Below, one piece after another: positions 17,667 to 27,324 of a stretch of DNA of 64,000 bases. Source of the stretch: Mesorhizobium escarrei (GTDB lineage Bacteria; Pseudomonadota; Alphaproteobacteria; Rhizobiales; Rhizobiaceae); the NCBI RefSeq assembly GCF_935825525.1, contig NZ_CAKXZT010000157.1, positions 94,346 through 158,345 of the forward strand. Direction: 5' to 3'. Position 1 is the stretch's first letter; each line of letters starts with the position of its first letter. The notes beneath the pieces were generated by a model, which searched no databases, was not told the DNA's origin, and saw only the letters and a list, made by a program, of their open reading frames with translations. Both the position numbers and the translations under genes were made by a program.

Positions 17667-18266
17667 ATGATACTTACCTCTCGCCCTCTGACATCAGATC
17701 TATGGCCAGCGCTCGAGGAGTTGTTCGGTGAGAGCGCCGTCTGCAGTCGCTGTTGGTGTATGTACGGGCGTATCGGCAGTTCTTATCGAAAGCGACCAGG
17801 CGAGGAAAACAAGGCTGCGTTCCGGCAAGCCGTCGAGCATGGTCCGCCTCCAGGCGTACTCGCTTTCGACGGCGACAGTGCTGTCGGGTGGTGCCAGGTG
17901 ACGCCGCGAAATGCCGTGCCCTGGCTCGATCGGCTGTGGCAGCTGAAGCGGGTGGATGACGCGCCGGTCTGGTCCCTGTCCTGCCTCTACGTGCGAAAAG
18001 CATACCGCCGGCAAGGCGTCACATCCCACCTGATCGCAGCGGCGCTGGAAGCTGCAAGGCGCGCAAACGCCCCTGCGCTTGAAGCCTATCCTTTTGATGC
18101 CGACGTATCGCCGAGCGCTTCCGGCAGCGGGTACGCTTCCACCTTCGCTCGCGCCGGGTTCAGGGTCGTCGCTCGCCGGGTGCCCGCCCGCGTTATGATT
18201 TCAAGCAAGATGCTGATGATGGCGTATGATGCTCCGACGCTTATTGATGAGGCAAAGGCCGCTTAG
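17667..18266 (+). CDS. GNAT-family N-acetyltransferase
   Basis: The ATG at 17667 follows AAGGA at correct spacing and is preferred to a TTG six codons upstream. The 199-residue product has the GNAT acetyl-CoA loop in SCLYVRKAYRRQGVTSHLIAAALEAAR, preceded by a cysteine-rich CSRCWCMYGR segment found in a subgroup of these proteins. The acceptor substrate is unknown. No operon partner is evident. Confidence 0.85.
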   Translation: MILTSRPLTSDLWPALEELFGESAVCSRCWCMYGRIGSSYRKRPGEENKAAFRQAVEHGPPPGVLAFDGDSAVGWCQVTPRNAVPWLDRLWQLKRVDDAPVWSLSCLYVRKAYRRQGVTSHLIAAALEAARRANAPALEAYPFDADVSPSASGSGYASTFARAGFRVVARRVPARVMISSKMLMMAYDAPTLIDEAKAA

Positions 18267-18390
18267 GGCAGGACGCCAAATGCAAACCAAGTGCCGGTCG
18301 CTTTTTTCACAGGCGATGCCGGAAGCTCCGGTGATCGCGGCGGCTCGCGGCGTTAGGTTGGGTTAAAGTTCGGAGCCGGCCGCAGCCATC

Positions 18391-20007
18391 ATGCAGACCT
18401 ATGATTTCATCGTCGTTGGCTCCGGCTCGGCCGGCTCAGTTGTGGCCGAAAGACTTTCGGCCTCGGGCCGCTTTTCGGTGCTGGTGCTTGAGGCCGGCGG
18501 CACCGACCGGCGTTTTTACGTCCAGATGCCGCTCGGCTACGGCAAGACCTTCTTCGACCCGGCGGTCAACTGGAACTACAAGACCGAGCCGGACCCCGGC
18601 CTCGCCGGCAATGTCGACCACTGGCCGCGCGGCAAGCTGCTCGGCGGCTCGAGCTCGATCAACGCCATGGTCTGGATCAGGGGCGCGCGCGAGGATTTCG
18701 ACGCTTGGGCAGCGGCCGGCAATGCCGGCTGGGGCTTCGACGACCTGCTGCCCGTTTTCAAGGCGCTGGAGGACAATCAGGCCGGCGCTGACCAATGGCG
18801 TGGGGTTGGCGGTCCGCTGCACATCACCGACTGCTCGACCTCGGTCCATCCGCTGACCAAGCGCTATCTGGCGGCGGCCAGTCAGGCCGGGCTGCCGTTC
18901 AACCCGGATTTCAACGGCGCCTCCCAGGAAGGCGTCGGCATCTATCAGATCACCACCAAAAACGGCCGCCGCATGTCGGCTGCCCGTGCCTTCCTGCGCC
19001 CGGCGATGAAGCGAAACAATGTCCGCGTCGAAATCAATGCGCTGGCGACCAGGATCCTGTTCGACGGCAAGCGCGCCGTTGGCATCGAGTACCTGCAGAA
19101 CGGTGAGACGAAAAACGCCCACGCCGGCCGCGAGGTCATCCTGTCCGGCGGCTCGGTCAATTCGCCCCAGTTGCTGCAGCTTTCCGGGGTCGGCCCGTCG
19201 GCCCTGCTCGGCGCTCTCGGCATTGCCGTCGTCCATGCCAACAAAAATGTCGGGGCAAACCTGCAGGACCATGTCGGCATCAACTACACTTTCAGGGGCA
19301 AGCTGCCGACGCTCAACCAGATCCTGCGTCCGTGGTGGGGCAAGCTCATGGTCGGCATGCAATACATGCTGATGCGCTCCGGCCCGCTGTCGCTGTCGAT
19401 GAACAACGCCGGCGGCTTCTTCCGCACCGACCCGGCGACGGCACGGCCCAACATGCAGCTCTATTTCCAGGCGTTCTCGACCGTCATTCCGAAGAGCGGC
19501 GAGCGCCCGATCCTGACGCCCGACCCTTGGCCGGGCTTTTCCATCGGCCTGTCCAATTGCCGTCCATCGAGCCGTGGCGAGATCATGATCCGCACCGCCA
19601 ATCCGCGCGATTACCCGAAGATCGTCGCCAACGCCTTTTCGACCGAGGCTGATGTCGCCGAGATGCTGGCGGCAGTGAAGTTCATCCGGAAGATCGCCGC
19701 CATGCCGACGATGGCCGACATCATAGAGGAAGAGGTCTTGCCGGGCCCGTCAATCACCTCCGACGCGGATCTCATTCAGGATTTCAGAAAGCGCTCGGGC
19801 ACCGTCTACCACCCGGTCTCGACCTGCCGCATGGGGCCGGACGCTACCGCCGCCGTCGTCGACCCGCGCCTGCGGGTTCACGGCCTCGCCGGCTTGCGCG
19901 TCATCGACGCCTCGATCTTTCCCGACAACATCACCGGCAACACCAACGCCGCCTCGATCATGACCGGATGGAAGGGCGCCGAACTGGTTCTGGAGGATCA
20001 AAAATGA
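18391..20007 (+). CDS. GMC-family FAD oxidoreductase (choline-dehydrogenase-like)
   Basis: The 538 residues begin with the FAD-binding motif DFIVVGSGSAGSVVAERLS. GGSSSINAMVWIRG is the first GMC signature and GGSVNSPQLLQLSGVGP the second. The C-terminal catalytic part has STCRMG and NTNAASIMTGWKGAELV. It oxidises primary alcohols or polyols, with the substrate undetermined. Its stop overlaps the start of the enolase-superfamily gene by 4 bp, so the two enzymes probably act in one sugar- or polyol-acid pathway. Confidence 0.92.
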   Translation: MQTYDFIVVGSGSAGSVVAERLSASGRFSVLVLEAGGTDRRFYVQMPLGYGKTFFDPAVNWNYKTEPDPGLAGNVDHWPRGKLLGGSSSINAMVWIRGAREDFDAWAAAGNAGWGFDDLLPVFKALEDNQAGADQWRGVGGPLHITDCSTSVHPLTKRYLAAASQAGLPFNPDFNGASQEGVGIYQITTKNGRRMSAARAFLRPAMKRNNVRVEINALATRILFDGKRAVGIEYLQNGETKNAHAGREVILSGGSVNSPQLLQLSGVGPSALLGALGIAVVHANKNVGANLQDHVGINYTFRGKLPTLNQILRPWWGKLMVGMQYMLMRSGPLSLSMNNAGGFFRTDPATARPNMQLYFQAFSTVIPKSGERPILTPDPWPGFSIGLSNCRPSSRGEIMIRTANPRDYPKIVANAFSTEADVAEMLAAVKFIRKIAAMPTMADIIEEEVLPGPSITSDADLIQDFRKRSGTVYHPVSTCRMGPDATAAVVDPRLRVHGLAGLRVIDASIFPDNITGNTNAASIMTGWKGAELVLEDQK

Positions 20008-21215
20008 AAATCACCGACGTAAAAACCTGGGTTGTCGGCAATCCGCCGCCCGGCATCGGCGGCAAGTATTTCATCTTCGTCAAGCTCACCACCGACGGCG
20101 GCGTCGTCGGCTATGGCGAGGCCTACAACGCCACCTTCTCCGCCCACGTCACCGCGAGAATGATCGAGGACATGGCCGAACGCTATCTCGTCGGCCGCGA
20201 TCCGCACGACATAGAAAACTTCTTCCGCCGCGCCTATTCGTCGGGCTTCACCCAGCGCCCCGACGTGTCCGGCATGGGCTGTTTTTCGGCGCTCGAAATC
20301 GGCTGCTGGGACATCATCGGCAAGGAGGCAGGCAGGCCGGTCTACAAGCTGCTCGGCGGGCAGGTTAACGAAACGCTGCGTTCCTATACCTACCTCTATC
20401 CGCACAGCGGCAGCGTCCATTCGGAAGACGCCCGCGGCAACAACGTCTACAACGACCCCGACCTGGCGGCCGAATGCGCGCTCGAATATGTCGAGCAGGG
20501 TTTTAGTGCCGTCAAGCTCGATCCGGCCGGCCCCTACACCGCCTTTGACGGCCACCAGCCGCGTCTCGTCGACATCGATCTCTCCGCCCGCATGGTCAAG
20601 GCGATCCGCGCGGCGGTCGGCACAAGGGCTGACATCCTGTTCGGCACGCATGGCCAGTTCACCGCATCGGGCGCGCTGCGCATGGCCCGCGCCATCGAAC
20701 CTTACGACCCGCTGTGGTTCGAGGAGCCGGTTCCGCCCGATATGCCCGAAGTGATGGCGCAGGTGGCGCGCGGCACGTCGATCCCGATCGCCACCGGCGA
20801 ACGGCTCACGACCAAGTTCGAATTCGCCCGCGTCATCGAGAACCGCGCCGCAACCATTCTGCAGCCCGACCTTGGCCGCTCCGGCGGCATTCTCGAAACC
20901 AAGAAGATCGCCGCGATGGCGGAGGCCTATCACATCCAGATCGCCCCGCACTGCTATTGCGGGCCGATCGTCGGTGCAGCCAACATCCAGCTTGCCGTGA
21001 CCTTGCCCAACTTCCTCATCCTGGAATCGCTGAAGCAGTGGGACGGTTTTCACGAGAAGCTGCTGAAGAAGAAGATCGAATGGCAGGACGGCAACGTCGT
21101 TCCGTCGAAGGAGCCGGGCCTTGGCGTCGAGCTCGACGAAGCCGTCTGCGAGGCGCATCCCTGGACCGGCACGGACCTGCATTTGCAGATGATGCAGACG
21201 CCGTTGGTGCCGTGA
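20004..21215 (+). CDS. mandelate racemase/muconate lactonizing enzyme family protein
   Basis: The start MKITDVKTWVVGNPPPG at 20004 overlaps the preceding stop (ATGA). This 403-residue enolase-superfamily enzyme has the N-terminal capping domain, then FSAVKLDPAGP, LFGTHGQFTASGALR, the metal-ligand segments WFEEPVPPDMPE and IATGERLTTKFEF, and the C-terminal APHCYCGPIVGAANIQ. The THG segment marks a subgroup common in rhizobia whose members dehydrate or epimerise sugar acids. I do not assign a specific substrate. Confidence 0.9.
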   Translation: MKITDVKTWVVGNPPPGIGGKYFIFVKLTTDGGVVGYGEAYNATFSAHVTARMIEDMAERYLVGRDPHDIENFFRRAYSSGFTQRPDVSGMGCFSALEIGCWDIIGKEAGRPVYKLLGGQVNETLRSYTYLYPHSGSVHSEDARGNNVYNDPDLAAECALEYVEQGFSAVKLDPAGPYTAFDGHQPRLVDIDLSARMVKAIRAAVGTRADILFGTHGQFTASGALRMARAIEPYDPLWFEEPVPPDMPEVMAQVARGTSIPIATGERLTTKFEFARVIENRAATILQPDLGRSGGILETKKIAAMAEAYHIQIAPHCYCGPIVGAANIQLAVTLPNFLILESLKQWDGFHEKLLKKKIEWQDGNVVPSKEPGLGVELDEAVCEAHPWTGTDLHLQMMQTPLVP

Positions 21216-21368
21216 GCGCGCGCGAGAGAGCCACGCGTTCATCGGTCACCGGGTTCACAGCCAAGCTCAAGCTCTGCCGTCAGGTAATTGTCTCGCGATT
21301 CCAGCATATTGGCCTGATCGCCGGAATCACGATCGAAGCGACCGGAACCAAAGTCTGAACACCTTGAT

Positions 21369-22307
21369 TCAATACCTCAGCGTCAGCGCGCCGGGCAGGA
21401 TCTCGAAGGTCGCCGGTATGCGCCCCGGCGACTCGCCGTCTATGTCGACCAGCGCGTCGTTCTTTTGCACACCGCCGAGCGGTTCGACAACGACTTTCCT
21501 GCCGCGCAAAATGGTGATCGCCGGATGGTTGCGATGCCGGCCGCCATAGAGCAGACGGATATCCCAGATCAGCTTCAGCTTGCCCGACGCGCGCAGGATG
21601 ACGATGTCGAACTGCCCGTCGTCCAGTTCGGCATCCGGCGCGATCATCATGCCGGCGCCGAAGAATCTTCCGTTGGCCACCGCCACCAGCGCGACGCGCG
21701 CCTCGATCGGGACGCCGTCGTCGACAGTGATCACGACGTCCTGGAACCGGTAGCGCATGAATTCCCACACGGTGCGCCAGTAGAACAGCGCCTTGGCCGA
21801 CACCTTGCCCTTGCGCTTGTCGGCGTTGACCGCGCGGTCGGTGGCGCCCGAAAGACCGAGGCTGGCGATGTTGATGAAATGGCGGCTGGCCAGCGCGCCA
21901 TGGTCGTCGACATAGGAGATGCGGCCGGCATCGACCTTGCGGGCCGTGGCACCGGCGATGCGCTTCAGCGTCAGGTCGACCTCGCCAGACAGGCCGAGCC
22001 CGCGGGCGAAATCGATACCGGCGCCGCAAGGCAGCAGGCCGAGCTCGGCCGTCCAGCCGCTTTCTGCAAACGCCTGCAGCAGCCCGTCGGCGACTTCGCT
22101 GGCGGTGCCGTCGCCGCCCGCCGCGATCACGAGGTCGAAGCCGCTGGCGGCAAGGACCAGCGCCAGGCGTTCGGCGTCGCCGGTCGCCTGCGTCTCGCGC
22201 AGCTCGAAATCGCCGAAATGTTTCCTGAGCGAAGCGCTGACCTCGGGCCAATGCCGCTTGAGCCAGCCGCCGCCGGCAATCGGATTGAGAACCACCCCGA
22301 CCTTCAA
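21369..22307 (-). CDS. diacylglycerol/lipid kinase family protein (YegS-like)
   Basis: The start is a TTG at 22307 supported by GGGGAGG seven bases upstream. The DAGK catalytic domain shows NPIAGGGWLKR, the nucleotide-binding AAGGDGTASEVADGL and LPCGAGIDFARGLGL. A beta-sandwich C-terminal domain follows. It phosphorylates a lipid (diacylglycerol, sphingoid base or phosphatidylglycerol) at the inner membrane. It converges on the enolase-superfamily gene. Confidence 0.9.
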   Translation of the reverse strand: MKVGVVLNPIAGGGWLKRHWPEVSASLRKHFGDFELRETQATGDAERLALVLAASGFDLVIAAGGDGTASEVADGLLQAFAESGWTAELGLLPCGAGIDFARGLGLSGEVDLTLKRIAGATARKVDAGRISYVDDHGALASRHFINIASLGLSGATDRAVNADKRKGKVSAKALFYWRTVWEFMRYRFQDVVITVDDGVPIEARVALVAVANGRFFGAGMMIAPDAELDDGQFDIVILRASGKLKLIWDIRLLYGGRHRNHPAITILRGRKVVVEPLGGVQKNDALVDIDGESPGRIPATFEILPGALTLRY

Positions 22308-23161
22308 GAATGTCCTCCCCAGGACAGCAACGACACTGCTGTCCTAAAATCCTTCGCCGGCATTGAAGCCCGCGGCGCAGTGTGGGGCAAGGGCAGAATG
22401 TGTGATCCTGCGGCTCGGCGCAGATTGGGCGTGTGCCGCCCCGCATCCCGTCAAAAAACGCTCCGATGCAGGCCCTGGTCCCCGATAATCCCGCTATCCA
22501 CAGGCTCGCAGCCGTTTCGCCAAACGCTTATCTCCCGTACATTAAACCCATCTCAGGCGGCTACCGATTGCCAAGTCGAAAGGCAAAGCGAAACGGCGGA
22601 TTTCCTGAGGCCCGTACGGCCCCGAACAAAAGCAGGCTTGCCTGTTTTGAGGACCGAGACCTACGGGGCCGCGGAAAGCGTGCGAACGCCTACGGCGGAC
22701 CGATGCTGCCATGAAGGACGGCAAAACCTTCGATGGCGCGCTGGCCGAAGCTCGCAAGGGTGGAGACTGGCGAGGTCCAGAACGGACGCTGCCCGCAGGC
22801 GGTGGCTGGCAGGACCGTCAACATCAAGGCCGGCATGGCGCGACGTCTTTACGGAAGTTGCTGCCGCGACCGTGTCCTGATCTGACAGGGAGGCGCTGGG
22901 AGAAATCCCGGCGCCGACTGTCTTTTGGGCTGCTCTCGCGATCTGACCGCCCGCTTGGCGCGCATCGATCGGAGAGACCTTTCAGCCACAGGCAGCGACC
23001 GTTAGATATTCCGTGGCGTATACCGGTCACGCTCATTTCACAATCGCAGCCAAATCCCGCCATGTTCCACGGCGATGACGATGCTTGAGCGTCGCGCGTC
23101 ATTCTCGGCCACGCGCGAGGCCCTCGGCAGTATCTTGCAAGCAACTCGAAGGGACAAGCCC
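22308..23161. other. 854-bp region without a supported protein gene
   Basis: Several frames are open in these 854 bp, but none shows family resemblance or a good ribosome site. Two hairpins are visible: CAGGCTTGCCTG followed by TTTT near 22633, and a stronger tetraloop hairpin at 22892-22915. A small RNA or a decayed gene could account for them. I cannot choose. Confidence 0.4.
22892..22915 (+). other. strong hairpin with GAAA tetraloop
   Basis: GGCGCTGGGA pairs over its full 10 nt with TCCCGGCGCC (one G-U pair) around a GAAA loop, with TCTTTT about six bases downstream. GNRA-capped stems are typical of stable RNA 3' ends or intrinsic terminators. No upstream gene on this strand explains it. 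Confidence 0.45.
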
Positions 23162-23671
23162 GTGATCAAGACCGCCCTTGTTGCCATGACCATCGTCGGC
23201 TGCGACTGCGATGCCAGGCTCTGCGAGTATATCGGCGAGACGCCGGCCAAGTGGTCGACCATCGCCGATTGCGAAGCGGCCATGAAAAGCCAGATGTTGC
23301 ACGCGCGCAATTTCAACTATCCGCTGATCTCCGGCATATGTCGCACGACGCAAACGTCGTCGTCGCAGCTTGGCGCGACGGCCTCAATGCCCGAATTGAC
23401 GACGGCAGTGCAGACCGCCACCGACCCGCTCCCCTCGGAATTGAGCCATCGGCCGAGTGTTGCTGTCGGATCGCAGGCAACGGCGACGGAAACAGAAGCT
23501 GCCACACCGGTTGCCTATGACTCTGTGGTCGATGGCGGACACTCGGTGCTGTATCGCACAAAGAACGGTTACGCCGTCGTCAAGACCGACCTTGGCCGCG
23601 CCGCATCCGCGACCATCGGCATGGCCAAGCGGTCGGCGAACTGGCTGGCGGCCAAGATGCCCAGCGGCTAA
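23162..23671 (+). CDS. hypothetical protein with N-terminal hydrophobic segment (169 aa)
   Basis: The GTG at 23162 follows AAGGGA at good spacing. The N-terminus (KTALVAMTIVGCDCDARLCEYI) is weakly hydrophobic and is followed by conserved-looking Cys and Trp residues (WSTIADCEAAM...CR). I recall similar small Cys-bearing proteins in rhizobia but no function. The rest is Ala/Thr-rich and low complexity. The last codons overlap the stop of the converging DUF3137 gene by 4 bp. Confidence 0.7.
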   Translation: MIKTALVAMTIVGCDCDARLCEYIGETPAKWSTIADCEAAMKSQMLHARNFNYPLISGICRTTQTSSSQLGATASMPELTTAVQTATDPLPSELSHRPSVAVGSQATATETEAATPVAYDSVVDGGHSVLYRTKNGYAVVKTDLGRAASATIGMAKRSANWLAAKMPSG

Positions 23672-24639
23672 CCCGCTGCCGCGTCCGTTGCGCCGATCTT
23701 GCGCACCAGCGCCGCCGTCGCCAGCAGCGCGCCGATGTCTGATATCATCGGCGCGACATGCTTGGCGTAGTCGAGCGGCACCGAGATATCAGGCAGCTCG
23801 AAAAAATCCTTCGTCTGCGGCAGGAGTAAAAAGCCGTCGCTGCCATTGAGCGCGACCCGCGCCGGATCGTCAGGCCATGTCTCCTTGAGCCATGTCAGTG
23901 CCTGCGCCAGCCGGCCGCTCACCAGCGGCTGCGCCGCCTCGACATTGTCGGTGCGGAAGTCGTAGGCGGCATCGAGTTCGGGCACCCCGCATGACAATTC
24001 CTGCATCCTGCTGGCGAACATGCCGCGGAAGAACCCGACGGCCTTGTCAGTCCGGCGGGCGGCCACCAATATGCCGGGGAACGGCACGATGGTCTCGAAG
24101 GCGACGACGACGCCCTTGAATGCTATCGTACCGCTCTTGCCCGTACCTTGCCGGAGATCCGCCTCGTAAAGCTCGAACGGAAATCCCTCGTAGCGGCCGG
24201 ATACGATGTCGTCGAAGCGCTTGGTGCTGAACGTGCCGATCGTCTCGCGCGGCAGCCGGTCGAACGAATTCGGCGTCACCTCATGCTGGTAGCGCATATC
24301 CCTGATGAAACCGAAGATGATCGGCAGCAGTGTCTTGCGGTGCTGCAACGTGCTGGTCGGCTTGATCGCCTGGAAGTAGAGCAGGATCGCCGCCACCAAC
24401 CCGACGACATAGAGCAACACATGCGGTGTCGAGAACCATTGCTCGTATGGATCGGCGATCCTGTTGAAAAGCCAGGCGACAAGCGCCACGAACACCAGCA
24501 CCAGACCGACGAACAGCGGCACCCGCCAGCGGACTTGCCGGTAGGCCGAAGCCCTTTCGGCCTCATAGGCCGCGAGATTGCTCTTGATGCCGGCGATGTC
24601 AGCTTCATCAGGCATGAAATCCGCTGCTGTCATCGCCAT
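23668..24639 (-). CDS. DUF3137 domain membrane protein
   Basis: From the ATG at 24639 (MAMTAADFM) the protein has 323 residues. A short cytoplasmic head precedes two adjacent membrane helices (VPLFVGLVLVFVALVAWLF and HVLLYVVGLVAAILLYFQAI). A soluble DUF3137-type C-terminal domain follows, including YEADLRQGTGKSGTIAFKGV and VFETIVPFPGIL-like strands. Its role is unknown. An upstream in-frame extension to 24732 has no ribosome site. Confidence 0.8.
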   Translation of the reverse strand: MAMTAADFMPDEADIAGIKSNLAAYEAERASAYRQVRWRVPLFVGLVLVFVALVAWLFNRIADPYEQWFSTPHVLLYVVGLVAAILLYFQAIKPTSTLQHRKTLLPIIFGFIRDMRYQHEVTPNSFDRLPRETIGTFSTKRFDDIVSGRYEGFPFELYEADLRQGTGKSGTIAFKGVVVAFETIVPFPGILVAARRTDKAVGFFRGMFASRMQELSCGVPELDAAYDFRTDNVEAAQPLVSGRLAQALTWLKETWPDDPARVALNGSDGFLLLPQTKDFFELPDISVPLDYAKHVAPMISDIGALLATAALVRKIGATDAAAG

Positions 24640-24765
24640 CCCACCGTCGAAAGACCGAACACCCAGCTCGGACAATAGCCGATTTTGCGGAAAGTCGCGC
24701 GACCACAGCACTTGGGATGGTGGTGAGCCCACACGATTTATCCGAGCCGCCAGTCGATTGTGCCA

Positions 24766-25806
24766 TCAATTCCTGTTACCAAAAACCGCAACGAAACGGT
24801 CCGTAACGTTTTGCCTAAATGCGCCCTCCAGCGCCTCAATGGGAACCAGCCGCTCATGGTCGCCGGCGCGCAGCCGCATGAAGGGATGCAGCCGGTAGGC
24901 GGCAACGGCGCCACGCGTGCCGGCGTCGGCACTGATATCGACGCTCAGGATGCCCGCGATGCGGCCGGGCCATGGCTGGCGCGCAAAAGCGGTGCCGAGG
25001 AAATCGCCGAGCCCATAGGCGACGAGCGCCTTGCCGATCCGCTCCACCGGCTGCACGACATGGGCATGATGGCCAGCGACCAGCCCGACGCCCTGCGTGG
25101 CCAAATGCCGCGCCAGCGCCCGCGTTTCGGCCTGTGGGAAATGCCGGAATTCCCAATCCCAATGTGGCACGGCGCAGGTCAGGTCGACGGCGTGGCGGCG
25201 CGGCCATCGTGCCGGCTCGCCTTGCATCGACACACGGCCGGCGAAAGCAGCCGCGCCGGCGTTGCGCCACAGCGTGAAGGCGGCAAAGCCTATTGTCAGC
25301 GGCCCGACAGCAAGGCGTTCGACCGGACCGGCGACGGCGGTACCGATGCTGCGGATGCCAAGCCGTTCTAGCGCTGCCACGGTCTCATCGAAGCCCTCGA
25401 CGCCTTGGTCGAGCACGTGGTTGTTGGCGAGCGACAGCACCAGTTTATCGCGCGAGATGCCGACGGCGGCCAACGTCTCGGCAAGGAACCGCTCGGTCAT
25501 GGCATGATGGGTGCCAAGCTTCGTGCCCATCGCCGCGCTCGGTCGCTCCACCACCGGGCTTTCGCAATTGCCGACCACCAGATCGGCGGAGCCGAGCAGC
25601 GTGGCGATCGCCGGGTCGCATTGCGGGGCGCTGCGATTGGCCACCGCCGAGATATCGCCGACAAAGGCGAGCCGCACCGTCCGCGCCGGTGGCGGCTCGA
25701 TCATCGTTCCTGCCGCCGGCGCAAAGCCTTGTCGATCGCCGCTGAGCGAAGGCTTCAAGAAGCGTGGCAGCCAGGACAATTTGTAGGAAAGCGGATAGTT
25801 CGACAC
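24766..25806 (-). CDS. CapA-family protein (poly-gamma-glutamate capsule-type metallophosphatase fold)
   Basis: The CapA/PGA_cap motifs are in order: RLAFVGDISAVANR, LVVGNCESPVVERP, SLANNHVLDQGVEGFDET and GHHAHVVQPVERIGK. Together they supply the Asp, His and Asn residues of a metallo-dependent phosphatase-like fold. I chose the GTG at 25806 because the 34 residues before the ATG at 25704 look coded (PLSYKLSWLPRFLKPS), but 25704 remains possible. No capB/capC partners are nearby, so capsule synthesis is not implied. Confidence 0.85.
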   Translation of the reverse strand: MSNYPLSYKLSWLPRFLKPSLSGDRQGFAPAAGTMIEPPPARTVRLAFVGDISAVANRSAPQCDPAIATLLGSADLVVGNCESPVVERPSAAMGTKLGTHHAMTERFLAETLAAVGISRDKLVLSLANNHVLDQGVEGFDETVAALERLGIRSIGTAVAGPVERLAVGPLTIGFAAFTLWRNAGAAAFAGRVSMQGEPARWPRRHAVDLTCAVPHWDWEFRHFPQAETRALARHLATQGVGLVAGHHAHVVQPVERIGKALVAYGLGDFLGTAFARQPWPGRIAGILSVDISADAGTRGAVAAYRLHPFMRLRAGDHERLVPIEALEGAFRQNVTDRFVAVFGNRN

Positions 25807-25959
25807 GCGCAGCCTGCACCGGGGATGAACGGCCACGGTAGACGATGCGCCCGATATAGCGAAGCGCCTCCGTTCGAATCGTGCAGCCAGATGCCCGCAG
25901 TAGGCGCAACACACAAGATGCGTATATGGTGCCGCCGAACGGCATACCGGAGGACCAAG

Positions 25960-27213
25960 ATGACGCGATTTTCGAGCCTGCTGGCATCCGCCCTTGCTCT
26001 GCTGCTGCCGGTTGCTTCTGCCGGTGCCGCTGTCGCCCAACCGGCCGCCCTGTTCGAGGCAAAAACCGTGGCCAACCGCGACAGCACGCTTGCTGCGCTG
26101 GAAGCCGCGGCGCCCACTGATCCTGCGTCCGCCTACGCCGCCGGTGCCGGCCAATTCTTCACCGCGCTGGAGATCCTGGCCGGCGGTCTGCACCGCCACG
26201 GCTTCGAAAGCCCGCAATCCCTGGTGCTGCCGCTGATGCGGCTGCCGGTGCCGGACAATCCAAATCCCGAGCCACTGACCTACAACGGCTTCCGCGCCAT
26301 CCTGGTCGCCTTCCGCGATCGGCTGGAAAAGTCCGCCGCCACGCTTGGATCCGTGCCTGCCGATGCCGACATCGGCATCGAGGTCGACCTCACCCGTCTC
26401 GGCATTGACCTCAACGAGGACGGCCAGATCGCGCCGGACGAAAGTACCGCCGCGATCATGGCGTCCCTGTCACGCGGCGGCGGTGCGCCAGACCCGGCCG
26501 CACCCGCCCTCACCTTCCGCTTCGACCGCGCCGACGGCTATTGGCTGCAGGGCTATGCCGAATTCCTGATGGCGCAGGCGGATTTCTGGCTGGCGCATGA
26601 CTTCAGCAACGCCTTCGACGGTTCGTTCCACATGCTGTTCCCGCGCGCCAAACTGCCGCTGCAGGACACGCTCGTGCCGCCGGACGGCGGCCTGAGCGGC
26701 GGCATGTTGTCGTCCGAGTGGCGCATCGCCGACTTCATCTCGCTGGTTCATCTGGTCAATTGGCCGGTGATCGAACCGGAGCGCCGCCAGGCGGCGCGCC
26801 GCCATCTCATGGAAATGATCCGGCTGTCCCGCGAAGACTGGAAGGCGATCCGCGCCGAGACCGACAACGACCGCGAATGGCTGCCCGGCCCGCAACAGAA
26901 AGGCGCCAGCCCGCTCACCGGCCTGGAAGTCGGCGAGGAGCAGGTCCAGGCCTGGCACGCCGCGCTTGAGATGGCCGAGGACCTGCTCGAAGGCCGCATC
27001 TTGCTGCCGCATTTCCGCTTCGCCGACAAAGGCATCAACATGAAGCGCTTCTTCGACGAGCCAAAGCCCTTCGACCTGGTGCTGTCGATCACCGGCCCGG
27101 CCATCGCGCCCTATCTCGAGAGCGGAAAGCTCCTCACCAGCGAGGAGTTCGACCAGATCCGGCGCCAGTTCGGCGGCGCCGGGTTTTTGACCTTTGCGCT
27201 GTGGTTCAACTGA
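25960..27213 (+). CDS. exported hypothetical protein with an EF-hand-like loop
   Basis: GGAGG seven bases before the ATG fixes the start. The 417-residue product has a signal peptide (SLLASALALLLPVASAGAAVA, cut before QPA). A DLNEDGQIAPDE segment near residue 150 matches the 12-residue EF-hand calcium loop (D-x-N-x-D-G-x-I-x-x-x-E). The rest is helical with a conserved-looking NWPVIEPERRQAARRHLMEM region. Family unknown to me. It is likely periplasmic. Confidence 0.8.
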   Translation: MTRFSSLLASALALLLPVASAGAAVAQPAALFEAKTVANRDSTLAALEAAAPTDPASAYAAGAGQFFTALEILAGGLHRHGFESPQSLVLPLMRLPVPDNPNPEPLTYNGFRAILVAFRDRLEKSAATLGSVPADADIGIEVDLTRLGIDLNEDGQIAPDESTAAIMASLSRGGGAPDPAAPALTFRFDRADGYWLQGYAEFLMAQADFWLAHDFSNAFDGSFHMLFPRAKLPLQDTLVPPDGGLSGGMLSSEWRIADFISLVHLVNWPVIEPERRQAARRHLMEMIRLSREDWKAIRAETDNDREWLPGPQQKGASPLTGLEVGEEQVQAWHAALEMAEDLLEGRILLPHFRFADKGINMKRFFDEPKPFDLVLSITGPAIAPYLESGKLLTSEEFDQIRRQFGGAGFLTFALWFN

Positions 27214-27324
27214 GGGCGCGTTCGACATCGCTCCTGACACCCTTGTGTCAGCAGCTTGGTTTCGTCTCGCACCGCGCGCCACTCCGCTCTTTCCATTTTG
27301 GCCGATACCTCCCATATTCGGCGC

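Noticed and set aside
22711..23088. Rightward 125-codon frame in the gene-free region
   Set aside because: It begins plausibly (MKDGKTFDGALAEARKGG) but soon becomes Arg/Pro-rich noise, and a strong RNA hairpin lies inside it.
24766..26217. Long version of the CapA gene starting at 26217
   Set aside because: Codons before 25806 have no homology and overlap the start of the divergent exported-protein gene, which has a strong ribosome site.
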